From an uncultured Bacteriovoracaceae bacterium (GTDB lineage Bacteria > Bdellovibrionota > Bacteriovoracia > Bacteriovoracales > Bacteriovoracaceae), in contig CAKZUQ010000010.1 in assembly GCA_937923325.1 (NCBI GenBank), forward strand, positions 3,733-67,732: a stretch of DNA of 64,000 bases, in the 5' to 3' direction. Shown in pieces: positions 25,945 to 34,928 of the stretch. Below the pieces are notes generated by a model that did not search any database, was not told the origin of the DNA, and saw only the letters and a list, made by a program, of their open reading frames with translations. The translations under genes were made by a program, and so were the position numbers. Each line of letters starts with the position of its first letter. Position 1 is the stretch's first letter.

Positions 25945-26511
25945 ATGAGCGAAGTAAATAACTCAAATACTAAAAAACCAAATAATAAAAGAAGAAGATA
26001 TAATAAGAATAAAAAGAAAAAACCTTCTACTGGAATTAATAATGATGCACCAGTTAAAGCAAAAGAAACTTCTGGTAACAAGAATAGAAACAGAAGACCA
26101 AAAGCTTTATCACCTAGTAAGATTGCTCAAAAATACGACAATCTGCTAGAGCAAAACTTAATTGCTAGAAAAAAATACTTTGAGATGTACGCTAGGGCCA
26201 AAGGCCAGGCTTATCAAAAGATCAGTAATAACTATATGAGAACTCTTAGGGCGGTATTCAACTTCAAAAGTACTTTGAATGAGTGGCAACAAGAGACTCT
26301 TGATAAAAAGCTTGAACTGTACCCAGAAGATAATCAATATACTACGACACATAATCTACCCTTAACTGGAGAAGTTGAAGTATCAAATGATCAAATTGAA
26401 GATATTCACCTTACTGAAAACCAGAAGCTAGCTTCTTACAAAGATGACACAGAAGAAAGCTCAGGAACGATTGAGGATTATAAGAAATACAAAGACTCTA
26501 TGTCTGTATAA
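25945..26511 (+). CDS. Basic, low-complexity hypothetical protein
   Basis: This is a 188-residue protein of unknown function. The first ~60 residues are rich in Lys, Arg and Asn (for example NNKRRRYNKNKKKK) and look like a disordered nucleic-acid-binding tail. Residues ~65-125 are helical (SKIAQKYDNLLEQNLIARKK). The C-terminus is acidic. The start is ATG 25945, set by AGGAGAAGCC directly upstream; an earlier in-frame ATG at 25870 has no ribosome site. The helical core resembles DUF4167-type proteins in layout only, and I would not assign that family. It is followed by a terminator. Confidence 0.65.
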   Translation: MSEVNNSNTKKPNNKRRRYNKNKKKKPSTGINNDAPVKAKETSGNKNRNRRPKALSPSKIAQKYDNLLEQNLIARKKYFEMYARAKGQAYQKISNNYMRTLRAVFNFKSTLNEWQQETLDKKLELYPEDNQYTTTHNLPLTGEVEVSNDQIEDIHLTENQKLASYKDDTEESSGTIEDYKKYKDSMSV

Positions 26512-26513
26512 AT

Positions 26514-26540
26514 AAAAAAAGGACCTTTTAAAGGTCCTTC
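26514..26540. terminator. Terminator between converging genes
   Basis: A near-perfect hairpin (AAGGACCTTT 26519-26528, AAAGGTCCTT 26530-26539) is flanked on the left by seven A residues, which become a T run on the minus strand. It is therefore strong for the minus-strand regulator gene and weaker for the plus-strand basic protein, which has only a broken pyrimidine tail. Confidence 0.8.
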
Positions 26541-26567
26541 TTCTAAAAAGAGTAATTTTATTCTGTT

Positions 26568-26939
26568 CTAAGAGTTTGAAGACATTTTAAATTCATTGTT
26601 TGAACTTGCAACATACTCAGAAGGTGTAGACGCTACATCCTTAGTAGTAGTTGTGGAGTGCAATGGTTTAACATTCTCTTCAGATCTTAAATAATTATTT
26701 AAAGTAACATCGTGATCTCTTAGAATCGCTTCTTTTAATTCGTTTGAATCGATATCTAAAACCTCAGAAACTCTAGTTAACATTTTTAAAGGTATATTAC
26801 ATAGAGCTCTTTCTACGTTGGAAATAAACTGACCATTTTTATAACCTAATAAATGTGACAATTCAGATTGTGAGTATGCCTTAGGATGTTGAAGTCTTTT
26901 TGATTTTATTAAGTTGGCTATGTTTTTAAAACAACGCAT
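26568..26939 (-). CDS. XRE-family helix-turn-helix protein
   Basis: This is a 123-residue protein with a Cro/CI-type helix-turn-helix: SQSELSHLLGYKNGQFISNVER followed by IPLKMLTRVSEVLDID. It is probably a DNA-binding regulator. The C-terminal ~45 residues are Ser/Thr rich and apparently disordered. AGGAG six bases ahead of the ATG at 26937-26939 fixes the start; an upstream in-frame start at 27002 would add 21 residues without a ribosome site. Targets are unknown. A perfect 8-bp inverted repeat 156 bases upstream (27095-27116) is a candidate site. Confidence 0.78.
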   Translation of the reverse strand: MRCFKNIANLIKSKRLQHPKAYSQSELSHLLGYKNGQFISNVERALCNIPLKMLTRVSEVLDIDSNELKEAILRDHDVTLNNYLRSEENVKPLHSTTTTKDVASTPSEYVASSNNEFKMSSNS

Positions 26940-27094
26940 GTATTCTCCTGCTAAATTAAGTGTTTCTATATTAATCAGATTTTTTAAATTGTCACCATAC
27001 AATTCTTGAAAAATGATAAAAATATATTGCCATAAGTTTTCATAAAAAAAGTTTTGAATTTTTTAAATAAACGCTTGTGTTGCATTAAATCATG

Positions 27095-27116
27095 AGTAAA
27101 GCGGTATAGCTTTACT
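27095..27116. repeat. Perfect 8-bp inverted repeat in the regulator/guaD gap
   Basis: AGTAAAGC at 27095-27102 and GCTTTACT at 27109-27116 are perfectly complementary around a 6-base centre (GGTATA). The gap 26940-27209 between the XRE gene and guaD otherwise holds no gene I can support. The repeat could be an operator for the XRE protein or a weak hairpin. Confidence 0.4.
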
Positions 27117-27209
27117 TTAAAGACTTAGTGTTTTTCGATGTTTCCTAAAATCAAGTAAGATTATTTTTCACTCGAAAAATAAAAATTAAATAAACAAAGG
27201 CTCAACTCT

Positions 27210-28526
27210 CTATTTATTAGATGAATATATTTTTTGGCCTAGGTAAAAAACATCTCTTGCAGCGCTATCATAGAGCTCTCTATTCTTGCTATGTTTCTTT
27301 ATTATTTTTTCTAGAATTAATTCTGAAGTAACTTTCGTTTTTGTTGAGAATCTTGGCATGTCAAAAGAAACAAAATTGGTCTCTTTTCCAGATTCAAAAT
27401 TACCTTTCTTTTTAGCTAATTTTAAGATTTCAGCGCCAGCTAAAGTTGATCTATAAAGAGCTTTTATATATGTGGCCCCTTTTACTTTCGCCTTTTGATT
27501 TTGATCAACAAAAGATCTCATTACATCTAACATAGATAAGAATGGTCCTCCTCCGATATCACTACCTAAGGCCCATGAAATTTTATTTTTCTCAATAGTT
27601 TTAAAATCAAATAATCCAGAGCCTAAACCTTTTTCTTTATGTGGAGCATTTGATGTTGGACAGTGAGCAATCGCTGTTTTTGTTTTAGCAAGAGTTTTTA
27701 GTTCTTCTTTATCTAAATGAATTCCATGGCCCATTATTGTCTTAGAACCTAAGACACCGCATTTTTTATAAATATCAGTATAAGATGTTATATTCTCAAA
27801 ACCTTTCATATCTTTATAAATACTTGTTACAAAATCAATTTCATTTTTGGTTTCACTTAAATGGGTTTGGATAAAAGACTTATTCTTTTTAGCATGCTTT
27901 GCTGTATCTTTCATCGTAACAGGGTCTGTTGCAATCGCAAACCTTGGAGTTAAAGCATACTTTTCTTTATACTTAGTTGATAGATCATTTGCTAGCTTTA
28001 TAGCTGCTTGTGGTTTTTGAGTTAAAAATTTAGGTGAATTTATTGTCATAAGAACATTACCTATAACATAATCCCCTTTAGCATAATCAAAAGCATAATT
28101 TAAAGCATGCTCATGGATAGATGAGTAACATGCTCCTCCCATCGTTCCAGTTTTAACAATTCTATCAAAAAATTCTTTTGCTCTTCTCTTTGCATATGTT
28201 TTATTTTTAAATTGGTTCTCTGTTGGAAAAGTGTACTTATCAAGCCACTCTAAAAGATTGGCCTTTGGCATTTCTCTAACGTCATCTTGAACCCAATGAA
28301 AGTGCATATCGAAAAATGTTGGCATTATAACTTTCTTAGATAAATCAATAACTTCTAAATTATCAAATTCTTTGTAAAGCTTTGAAGCTTTACCAATTTT
28401 TTCAACAACAAACCCTTCAAAGCTTTTTGTTTTTTTAGATTTAATAATCATTGCACCATCTAAAACGAGTTCACATTTCTTATCAGAAATTGGATTTAAT
28501 ATATTTGCTAAGATAATCTTTTTCAT
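27210..28526 (-). CDS. guaD: Guanine deaminase-like amidohydrolase
   Basis: This is a metal-dependent amidohydrolase that probably deaminates guanine to xanthine. The 438-residue protein has TFFDMHFHW (first metal HxH), FIQTHLSET, GHGIHL, TAIAHCPTSNAPH and ALGSDIGGG (catalytic Asp). The IAHCPTSN and SDIGGG pair favours guanine deaminase over other cyclic deaminases such as aminodeoxyfutalosine deaminase, though substrate specificity is inferred. GGAG lies 5 bases before the ATG at 28524-28526. The gene stands alone and fits nucleobase salvage from host or prey. Confidence 0.82.
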   Translation of the reverse strand: MKKIILANILNPISDKKCELVLDGAMIIKSKKTKSFEGFVVEKIGKASKLYKEFDNLEVIDLSKKVIMPTFFDMHFHWVQDDVREMPKANLLEWLDKYTFPTENQFKNKTYAKRRAKEFFDRIVKTGTMGGACYSSIHEHALNYAFDYAKGDYVIGNVLMTINSPKFLTQKPQAAIKLANDLSTKYKEKYALTPRFAIATDPVTMKDTAKHAKKNKSFIQTHLSETKNEIDFVTSIYKDMKGFENITSYTDIYKKCGVLGSKTIMGHGIHLDKEELKTLAKTKTAIAHCPTSNAPHKEKGLGSGLFDFKTIEKNKISWALGSDIGGGPFLSMLDVMRSFVDQNQKAKVKGATYIKALYRSTLAGAEILKLAKKKGNFESGKETNFVSFDMPRFSTKTKVTSELILEKIIKKHSKNRELYDSAARDVFYLGQKIYSSNK

Positions 28527-28745
28527 AAACACTCCATTTATATAACTTCAAACTATCTATATATAAAAAAAATAGAACTATTACCAATAAAACCTATAAT
28601 TAGTCCAAATATTACTTTCACAAGTAAAGGACAATAGAAAAAGAAGAGACAAACTTTTAATAATTTATCTATATAAAAAACGATAAAGTCATCAGCCAAG
28701 CGTACCGATAAATATATTAATAATATAAATATAAAGGGACAGAAA

Positions 28746-29105
28746 ATGATTAAAACAATGATTTTATTTATAATTTTTTCAATGCATTTATTGGCATCAA
28801 ACCAAGAAACTCTAAAATTCCATGAAGAACATCAAAACAAAATTTATCAAATGGTTGAAAAAGAGTTGACAATTTCTCAACGTAAACTACTAAAAAAACA
28901 AATGAAAGAGACCACTCAAAAACTAAAAGAGAGCCTTAGTCTAACTCCAGAAGAGAGAAGTAAAAAAGTTGAAAAAGCAATGAAAAAGATGAAAGACCCA
29001 GCTTACAAACAAAAAATGAAAAATTTTGAAAAAAATTTAAGTAATGATGAAAAAGTAATTATGAAAAAAATTATGGAAGCTACAAGTAAAATGATGCAAG
29101 AATAA
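28746..29105 (+). CDS. Small exported helical protein
   Basis: This is a 119-residue protein with N-terminal signal IKTMILFIIFSMHLLAS. The mature part is almost entirely charged helix rich in Lys, Glu and Met (ERSKKVEKAMKKMKDPAYK), resembling a Spy/CpxP-like or coiled-coil periplasmic protein in composition only. AAAGGGA lies ahead of the ATG. It has no cysteines. It is monocistronic and faces typA, with a shared terminator. Function unknown. Confidence 0.62.
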   Translation: MIKTMILFIIFSMHLLASNQETLKFHEEHQNKIYQMVEKELTISQRKLLKKQMKETTQKLKESLSLTPEERSKKVEKAMKKMKDPAYKQKMKNFEKNLSNDEKVIMKKIMEATSKMMQE

Positions 29106-29244
29106 AGAAGTAAAAAAATAATTAAAAGGACTTAAGAAGCCTTACAACAGAGTCGCTTAGTTAGAACAAGACACAAAAAAAACCTATTGTAGAAACAATT
29201 CTTTTTAAACTATATAAGGAACTTTTAATATTTACACTTCAATT

Positions 29245-29271
29245 AAAACCCACATCTTTTATGTGGGTTTT
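29245..29271. terminator. Bidirectional terminator
   Basis: A perfect 11-bp stem (AAAACCCACAT 29245-29255 with ATGTGGGTTTT 29261-29271) and a 5-base loop, with A and T runs on both sides, separate the small exported protein gene from the converging typA. Confidence 0.85.
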
Positions 29272-29291
29272 AATAAGTTCATAGCAAGTAT

Positions 29292-31109
29292 TTATCTTTT
29301 TACAGACCTAGCATTTGAAGCAAGAATCTTTTTTCTAATTCTTACATTTTCAGGCGTTACTTCAACCCATTCAGAATCATCTATCCAGTCTAATGCCCAC
29401 TCAAGAGTTCTTGCAGGGATTGGTGGAAGAACAATATTCTCATCCTTACCTGCAGTTCTTACTGCTGTAAGTTGCTTTGTTCTTGTAACATTAATATTTA
29501 AATCATTTGGTCTTGTCGATTCACCAACAACCATACCTTCATAAACTTTTTCTTGTGGCTCAACAAACTGAGGTCCACTTGATAGAACTTTAAATAAACC
29601 ATACGCGCTTGTTACACCAGCTTTATCAGCTACTAGAGCTCCATTTTGTCTAGATAGCATCTTACCAACATAAGGCTCGTATCCAGCAAAGTATGAACTC
29701 ATAAGCCCTTCACCTCTAGTGTCAGTTAAGAACTTAGATCTATAACCAATTAAACCTCTCGCTGGAACTTTAAACTCAATTCTAGTTCTTGTTTCTCCGA
29801 TTGGGCTCATTCCACTCATGATACCTTTTCTCGTTCCCATAGCTTCAGTTACAGCACCTGTTGATTCAGTTGGAACATCAAAAACGACATTTTCAAATGG
29901 CTCTAATTTGTTTCCGGCTTCATCTTCTTTCATAAGAACTTGTGGTCTTGAAATCATTAATTCATAACCTGCTCTTCTGATCTCTTCAAATACGATAGCA
30001 ACTTGAAGTTCACCTCTGGCCTTAAGAACAAATACTTTTGGATCATCAGTTGGTGCATATTGAAGAGATACATTTTTTCTAATTGCATCTTGTAAAAATT
30101 CTTCTAACTTTCTTGAAGTTAAGTATTCTCCTTCTTGACCTGATAAAGGAGAGGTTGATACAGAAACTTGAACGGAAACAGTTGGTGGATCAATTTTAAT
30201 TCTTTCAAGTGGCTCAGGCTTAGAGTAATCAGCAATTGTATCACCGATAAATGCATCCTCAACACCAGATAAGATTACAATTTCTCCAGCTTCAGCTCTT
30301 GGAACTTCTTTATATCCTAATCCATCAAAAATTTGAATTTTTCCAATTTTAACTTGTTTAGGCTTTTCAGACTCACGCCCGTACCACATAAATGGTTTAT
30401 TCTCTTCCATATAACCTCTATTAATTCTACCAATCATTAGAGTCCCTAAATATTTAGAGTAAGAAAGGTTAGTAACTAATAGTTGTAAAGGCTGGTCTTT
30501 ATCTAATTGAGCTAGAGGGTAAAAATCACCAACAAAAAAGTCTAAAAGACCTGTAAGGCTCCCTTCTCTTGCTGCTGGATCTTTTGAAGCATATCCGTCA
30601 CGACCAGATCCATAGAAGAATGGAATATCTAAATCAAAGTCTTCAACTCCAACTAAGTCAACAATCTCAAGAATAAGATCTTCAACTTCAGTCATAACTT
30701 CTTCATGTCTTTCATCATGTCTGTCGATTTTATTGATCATTACACCAATTTTAATTCCACGCTCAATAGCTTTTTGAAGAACAAATCTTGTTTGAGGTAA
30801 AGGTCCCTCTGCTGCATCAACTAAAAGTAATACACCATCAACCATCATTAATGATCTTTCCACTTCTCCACCAAAGTCAGCATGGCCTGGAGTATCTAAT
30901 AAGTTTACCTTATAGTCTTGCCATTGGAAGGCACAGTTCTTTGCAGTAATTGTGATCCCACGTTCTTTTTCTAACTCTCCAGAGTCCATTACTCTATCAG
31001 CAACTTGTTCGTGAGCAGCAAAAAGTCCAGATTGTTTTAATAGTTCATCAACCAGAGTCGTTTTACCATGATCAACGTGCGCAACAATTGCGATGTTTTT
31101 AAGTTTCAT
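29292..31109 (-). CDS. typA: Translational GTPase TypA/BipA
   Basis: This ribosome-associated GTPase, related to EF-G, acts in stress and cold adaptation and in 50S assembly. The 605-residue protein has all G motifs: AHVDHGKTT (G1), RGITITAKN (G2), DTPGHADF (G3) and NKIDR (G4). The BipA-specific C-terminal region (FKVPARGLIGYRS, VYEGMVVGE) is also present. Length is exactly typical. A strong promoter lies 35-65 bases upstream, and GGAG precedes the ATG. Monocistronic. Confidence 0.97.
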   Translation of the reverse strand: MKLKNIAIVAHVDHGKTTLVDELLKQSGLFAAHEQVADRVMDSGELEKERGITITAKNCAFQWQDYKVNLLDTPGHADFGGEVERSLMMVDGVLLLVDAAEGPLPQTRFVLQKAIERGIKIGVMINKIDRHDERHEEVMTEVEDLILEIVDLVGVEDFDLDIPFFYGSGRDGYASKDPAAREGSLTGLLDFFVGDFYPLAQLDKDQPLQLLVTNLSYSKYLGTLMIGRINRGYMEENKPFMWYGRESEKPKQVKIGKIQIFDGLGYKEVPRAEAGEIVILSGVEDAFIGDTIADYSKPEPLERIKIDPPTVSVQVSVSTSPLSGQEGEYLTSRKLEEFLQDAIRKNVSLQYAPTDDPKVFVLKARGELQVAIVFEEIRRAGYELMISRPQVLMKEDEAGNKLEPFENVVFDVPTESTGAVTEAMGTRKGIMSGMSPIGETRTRIEFKVPARGLIGYRSKFLTDTRGEGLMSSYFAGYEPYVGKMLSRQNGALVADKAGVTSAYGLFKVLSSGPQFVEPQEKVYEGMVVGESTRPNDLNINVTRTKQLTAVRTAGKDENIVLPPIPARTLEWALDWIDDSEWVEVTPENVRIRKKILASNARSVKR

Positions 31110-31144
31110 TTGTTCTCCAAAGAATTATATAGTTGTATGACGGC

Positions 31145-31173
31145 ATTATGCGAAAAATAGGACTGTATGACAA
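31145..31173 (-). promoter_or_regulatory. typA promoter
   Basis: On the minus strand, TTGTCA (31168-31173), a 17-base spacer and CATAAT (31145-31150) each match the sigma-70 consensus at five of six positions. The start site would lie near 31138, about 29 bases ahead of the typA ATG. Confidence 0.65.
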
Positions 31174-31242
31174 GAAGATATCGGCCTAAAACGACTAAAA
31201 CTAATACTAGATAATGACTCAACACAACATTCAAGAAATGAA

Positions 31243-32784
31243 TTAAAATTTAGCAACTATACTTTCAGCTATTTTAATCCCATCAACCGCAGCAGAAGTA
31301 ATACCTCCAGCGTAACCGGCACCTTCTCCTGCAGGATAAAGGCCTGTATGACTTAGCGACTCAAGAGTATTTTTATCTCTTAAAATTGTTATGGGCGCAG
31401 ATGTTCTAGTTTCTGGTGCAATTAATAAAGCATCATTGCTAGAAAAATCGTTAAGCTTTCTATTAAATTCTTTCAGCCCATCTCTTAAATGATTATTAAT
31501 AAAGCTGGGAAAAATTTTAGTTAAGTCTGTTTTAAATAACTTACTTGGGCAAGAAGATTTAGGAAGTTCTTCGTTTGTAAGCTCACCACTTAAAAACTCA
31601 CCTACAGTCATAGCAGGAAGCTCTCTTCCTGAAGCCTGCTTTGTTGAAAGTTCAAACGCCTTTCTTTCAATATTTTCTTGAAAACGTAATCCGGCCATAA
31701 CGTCGTCCTCATCAAAATCTTCACCAGCAGTAACAGAAACAACTAAGGCCGAATTAGACCATGGAGAATTTCTTGCAAAGTTACTCATTCCATTAGAAAC
31801 AAGTCCATTTTCCGATGTTCCACTTGATAAAACATATCCTCCAGGACACATACAAAAGCTATATGTTCCCTTCTTAGATTCTTTATTATGATGAGAGAGT
31901 TTATATCTTGCAGATCCTAAATGATCACTTTCATAAAATCTTCCATGTTGGATTTTATCTATAAAACTTCTTGGGTGTTCGATGCGTACACCAACTGCGA
32001 AAGACTTAGCTTTCATTGATACATTTGATTTATATAAATCTTCGTAGACATCTTTAGCTGAATGTCCAGTAGCAACAATTACATTATTTGATTTTAAAAC
32101 TTTTCCACTCTTTAACTTTACACCAACCACTTTGTTTTCTTCAAATAAAACCTGGTTAACTCCATCGTTATAAATAATTTTAGAACCTTTATCTAAAAGA
32201 TACTCACTGATTTTTGTGATAATTTTTCTAATTTTATTTGAACCAAGATGAGGGTTTGAAACATAAGCCGTTTCAGGAGGAGCTCCAAAATCAACAAATC
32301 TTTGCATAACATATTTTACAAATTCTGATTTTATTCTAGTTATGAGTTTACCGTCACTAAAGAGACCTGCACCGCCTTCTCCAAAGCACACATTTGATTC
32401 TGTATCGAGGATACCTTTTCTCCAATACTTAGATATAGCTAGCATTCTACTAGTTGCTGGGTCTCCCCTTTCAATAACAATTGATTTAATACCGTATTCA
32501 ATTAATCTTAAGGCACAAAAAAGTCCTGCAGGCCCAGCTCCTATAATAATAGGAACCTCTTCAGTATCAACAGAATTTAGCTCTTCCTGATACTCATTAA
32601 AAGATTCATTTTTAGAGATCCATTCGATCTTATAAATAAAGATTGGTTTTTTTCCATTCTGAGCACCTCTAGCATCTAGACTCTTCACTAGAATTCTATA
32701 ATCAACAAGATTTTTACACTTAGATCTAAGATATTGATCTAGGTCCTCATCAAAAGATAATTTAAAGTCTATAATTTGTGACAT
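31243..32784 (-). CDS. Uncharacterised FAD-dependent dehydrogenase (COG2509 type)
   Basis: This is a 513-residue flavoprotein with a ~90-residue N-terminal extension before the dinucleotide motif VPIIIGAGPAGLFCALRL. FGEGGAGLFSDGKL and the closing GEGAGYAGGITSAAVDG are signatures of the COG2509 group. Members are common in bacteria, and the reaction is unknown. There is no Shine-Dalgarno, but TATAAA lies 6 bases ahead of the ATG, so the message may be leaderless. Monocistronic and divergent from cinA. Confidence 0.85.
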   Translation of the reverse strand: MSQIIDFKLSFDEDLDQYLRSKCKNLVDYRILVKSLDARGAQNGKKPIFIYKIEWISKNESFNEYQEELNSVDTEEVPIIIGAGPAGLFCALRLIEYGIKSIVIERGDPATSRMLAISKYWRKGILDTESNVCFGEGGAGLFSDGKLITRIKSEFVKYVMQRFVDFGAPPETAYVSNPHLGSNKIRKIITKISEYLLDKGSKIIYNDGVNQVLFEENKVVGVKLKSGKVLKSNNVIVATGHSAKDVYEDLYKSNVSMKAKSFAVGVRIEHPRSFIDKIQHGRFYESDHLGSARYKLSHHNKESKKGTYSFCMCPGGYVLSSGTSENGLVSNGMSNFARNSPWSNSALVVSVTAGEDFDEDDVMAGLRFQENIERKAFELSTKQASGRELPAMTVGEFLSGELTNEELPKSSCPSKLFKTDLTKIFPSFINNHLRDGLKEFNRKLNDFSSNDALLIAPETRTSAPITILRDKNTLESLSHTGLYPAGEGAGYAGGITSAAVDGIKIAESIVAKF

Positions 32785-32871
32785 AGTGGGTTTATATAGT
32801 TCAAAAATGAAGTATAAGTCTATAAAATAATTAGAGTTTTATAAATTCTACAGCATATTTAAAGGTTAATT

Positions 32872-33981
32872 ATGAATATATCTCTTATTACGATTGGAAC
32901 AGAGCTTCTAAATGGAAAAGTTAAAGACTTAAATACTTTTACACTATCTAGTCTTTCAAGAGATTACGATTTTGATTTAATTAATGCTGTAGCAATTAAT
33001 GACTCTAAAGAAAGTATTTTAAGTACAATAGACTTTCTATCTGTAAACAGTGAAGTCATTATAATAAGCGGAGGACTTGGACCGACTAAAGATGATATTA
33101 CTAAAGATGTTTTAATAGAAAAATTTGGTGATTCTTTTGAAGAAATAAAAAATCACAATGGAGCAGCTAAAGGTATTCTCTTCAATTTACAAACAAAAAT
33201 AGTAGCAACTCCGGGTGTCCCTTCTGAATTTAAAATGATGTTAACAAAAGAAATTTTTCAAAAGCTTAATATTCATTCTAAAGAATCTAATCAAGTTATA
33301 TTCAAAACTCATAAGATTGGTGAATCTAAAATATTCTCAGAGCTTTGCCCTACTTTATGGAATGACTTAGAGGAATATGGAGAAGTATCAAGTCTTCCAC
33401 AAATCGGTGGAGTGAATATTGGAGTTAACTTAAAAGATAATTCAAAAAAAGATAAACTAATTAATTTTGTAAAATCAACAAAGCTAAATGAAATTGTTTG
33501 GCATATTGGAAATAAAAGTCTTGAAGAGGTTATTATTGAGAAGGCCAAAGAAAAAAATATTAAGATTGGTTTTGCAGAGTCTTGTACGGGTGGTCTTTTA
33601 GCTTCAAAAATAACCGATGTGTCTGGAAGTTCTTTTGTTTTTTGGGGTTCAATTGTTAGCTACTCTAACGAAGTAAAAATGAGAACACTTAATGTAAAAG
33701 AAAAAACTTTACATGAACACGGAGCTGTAAGTATAGAAACTGCAAAAGAGATGGCCCTAGGAGCAAAAGAAAGTATGAACCTTGATATTGCTATTACGAC
33801 TACTGGTATTGCAGGGCCAAATGGAGGCTCAAAAGAAAAACCTGTAGGTACAGTATGTATAGGAATAGCTACAAGTGAAAAAGTTGAAGCATTTAGATTT
33901 GAGTTGAAGGGCGATAGAGAAACTCTAAAAGAGAAATTTGCAAAAAAAGCATTGTTTCTACTCCTAGAAAATTTAGATTAA
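32872..33981 (+). CDS. cinA: CinA-like nicotinamide-nucleotide amidase
   Basis: This is a 369-residue two-domain protein. The N-terminal MoCF-like domain has ISLITIGTELLNGKVKD and ISGGLGPTKDDITKDV. The C-terminal PncC domain begins near residue 225, with FAESCTGGLLASKI, FWGSIVSYSNEVK and TTGIAGPNGGS. PncC deamidates NMN in pyridine-nucleotide recycling, and the MoCF part has ADP-ribose-pyrophosphatase activity in characterised CinA. It is about 40 residues shorter than usual (~410), with the loss in the N-terminal half. AAAGG precedes the ATG. Confidence 0.9.
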   Translation: MNISLITIGTELLNGKVKDLNTFTLSSLSRDYDFDLINAVAINDSKESILSTIDFLSVNSEVIIISGGLGPTKDDITKDVLIEKFGDSFEEIKNHNGAAKGILFNLQTKIVATPGVPSEFKMMLTKEIFQKLNIHSKESNQVIFKTHKIGESKIFSELCPTLWNDLEEYGEVSSLPQIGGVNIGVNLKDNSKKDKLINFVKSTKLNEIVWHIGNKSLEEVIIEKAKEKNIKIGFAESCTGGLLASKITDVSGSSFVFWGSIVSYSNEVKMRTLNVKEKTLHEHGAVSIETAKEMALGAKESMNLDIAITTTGIAGPNGGSKEKPVGTVCIGIATSEKVEAFRFELKGDRETLKEKFAKKALFLLLENLD

Positions 33982-34715
33982 ATTTTTAAGTATATTGTTA
34001 ATTCTCCACTAATAGGATCTTCAACAGTCTCCATTTGTGAGCTACCAATACTAATAGTTTTTTGGAAATTTAAAGGATCACACCCTCCTTCTCTAAAGAT
34101 ACGAAAAGCTCCGATCGAATTGTGCTTAATATTTTTTTGGCTTATAACATTTACTTCAGAGCCAACAGTGTTATCTACACAAGGGCCAACAGCTCTAAAC
34201 TCCATCAAATTATCATTATTTGATTCTCTTACAATATACTGAGCACTAAATTGAGTAAGCAGACAATTATTTAGAATAGAACAGTTAGAATTCATTGAAG
34301 TATCTAAAACTTTTAAAACAGGGTTTTTAAATTGATCTCCATTTCTTTTACCATATAAAGAGCAGTTATCTGAACTCATAGAAACATCCACATCCACTTC
34401 TCCACCACTTAAGTCAACTTTTAAAGCTTTCGCACAATAACTACTTCCGCTAAAGTTGCCATTTTCACCACTCCAAATAATTGCATGAAAATCCCATATA
34501 TCAGAGGGTATTTCAGATGAAAAATAGCCACTCTCTAAAATTCTAGTAAAAGTATTTCCACTAGCAGAAACACCATATAAAATAATGGTAGGTCTACTTG
34601 ATAAATTTGAAGCTGAAGCAAATTGATTAAAATCTATTTGCACTTCTGATAGTTGTTCTTTTTTAGCACAAGATACCAATACAAGAATAAGAGTTATAAA
34701 TATATTTTTTTTCAT
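33978..34715 (-). CDS. Lipoprotein of unknown function
   Basis: This is a 245-residue protein with signal MKKNIFITLILVLVSCAKKE (lipobox LVSC). The mature part is beta-rich and contains six or more Cys (DNCSLYGK, NCSILNNCLL, GPCVDN, GGCDPL), consistent with disulfides in the periplasm or on the surface. No family is recognised. It overlaps the cinA stop by 4 bases (convergent) and is divergent from the giant Cys-rich lipoprotein gene. No Shine-Dalgarno is visible; GATAAT lies 6 bases ahead of the ATG, suggesting a leaderless message. Confidence 0.7.
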   Translation of the reverse strand: MKKNIFITLILVLVSCAKKEQLSEVQIDFNQFASASNLSSRPTIILYGVSASGNTFTRILESGYFSSEIPSDIWDFHAIIWSGENGNFSGSSYCAKALKVDLSGGEVDVDVSMSSDNCSLYGKRNGDQFKNPVLKVLDTSMNSNCSILNNCLLTQFSAQYIVRESNNDNLMEFRAVGPCVDNTVGSEVNVISQKNIKHNSIGAFRIFREGGCDPLNFQKTISIGSSQMETVEDPISGELTIYLKI

Positions 34716-34928
34716 TCTATAATTATCGGCTATTTCTTTTCAGAATCTTAATCTGACGTTTTTTCTTAGGTTTACTTCTCTTAGCTTAATTCTATAGCCA
34801 CAAAAAAGAGCCACAACTCTAATTCGATTCATGTAAAATCAATAGGTTCACTTATTTTCAACTGTATTTTTTGCCTAGCTTTATAATGAAATCAGTATAA
34901 AAGACAATTATGTCGACAAGAGTAATAG

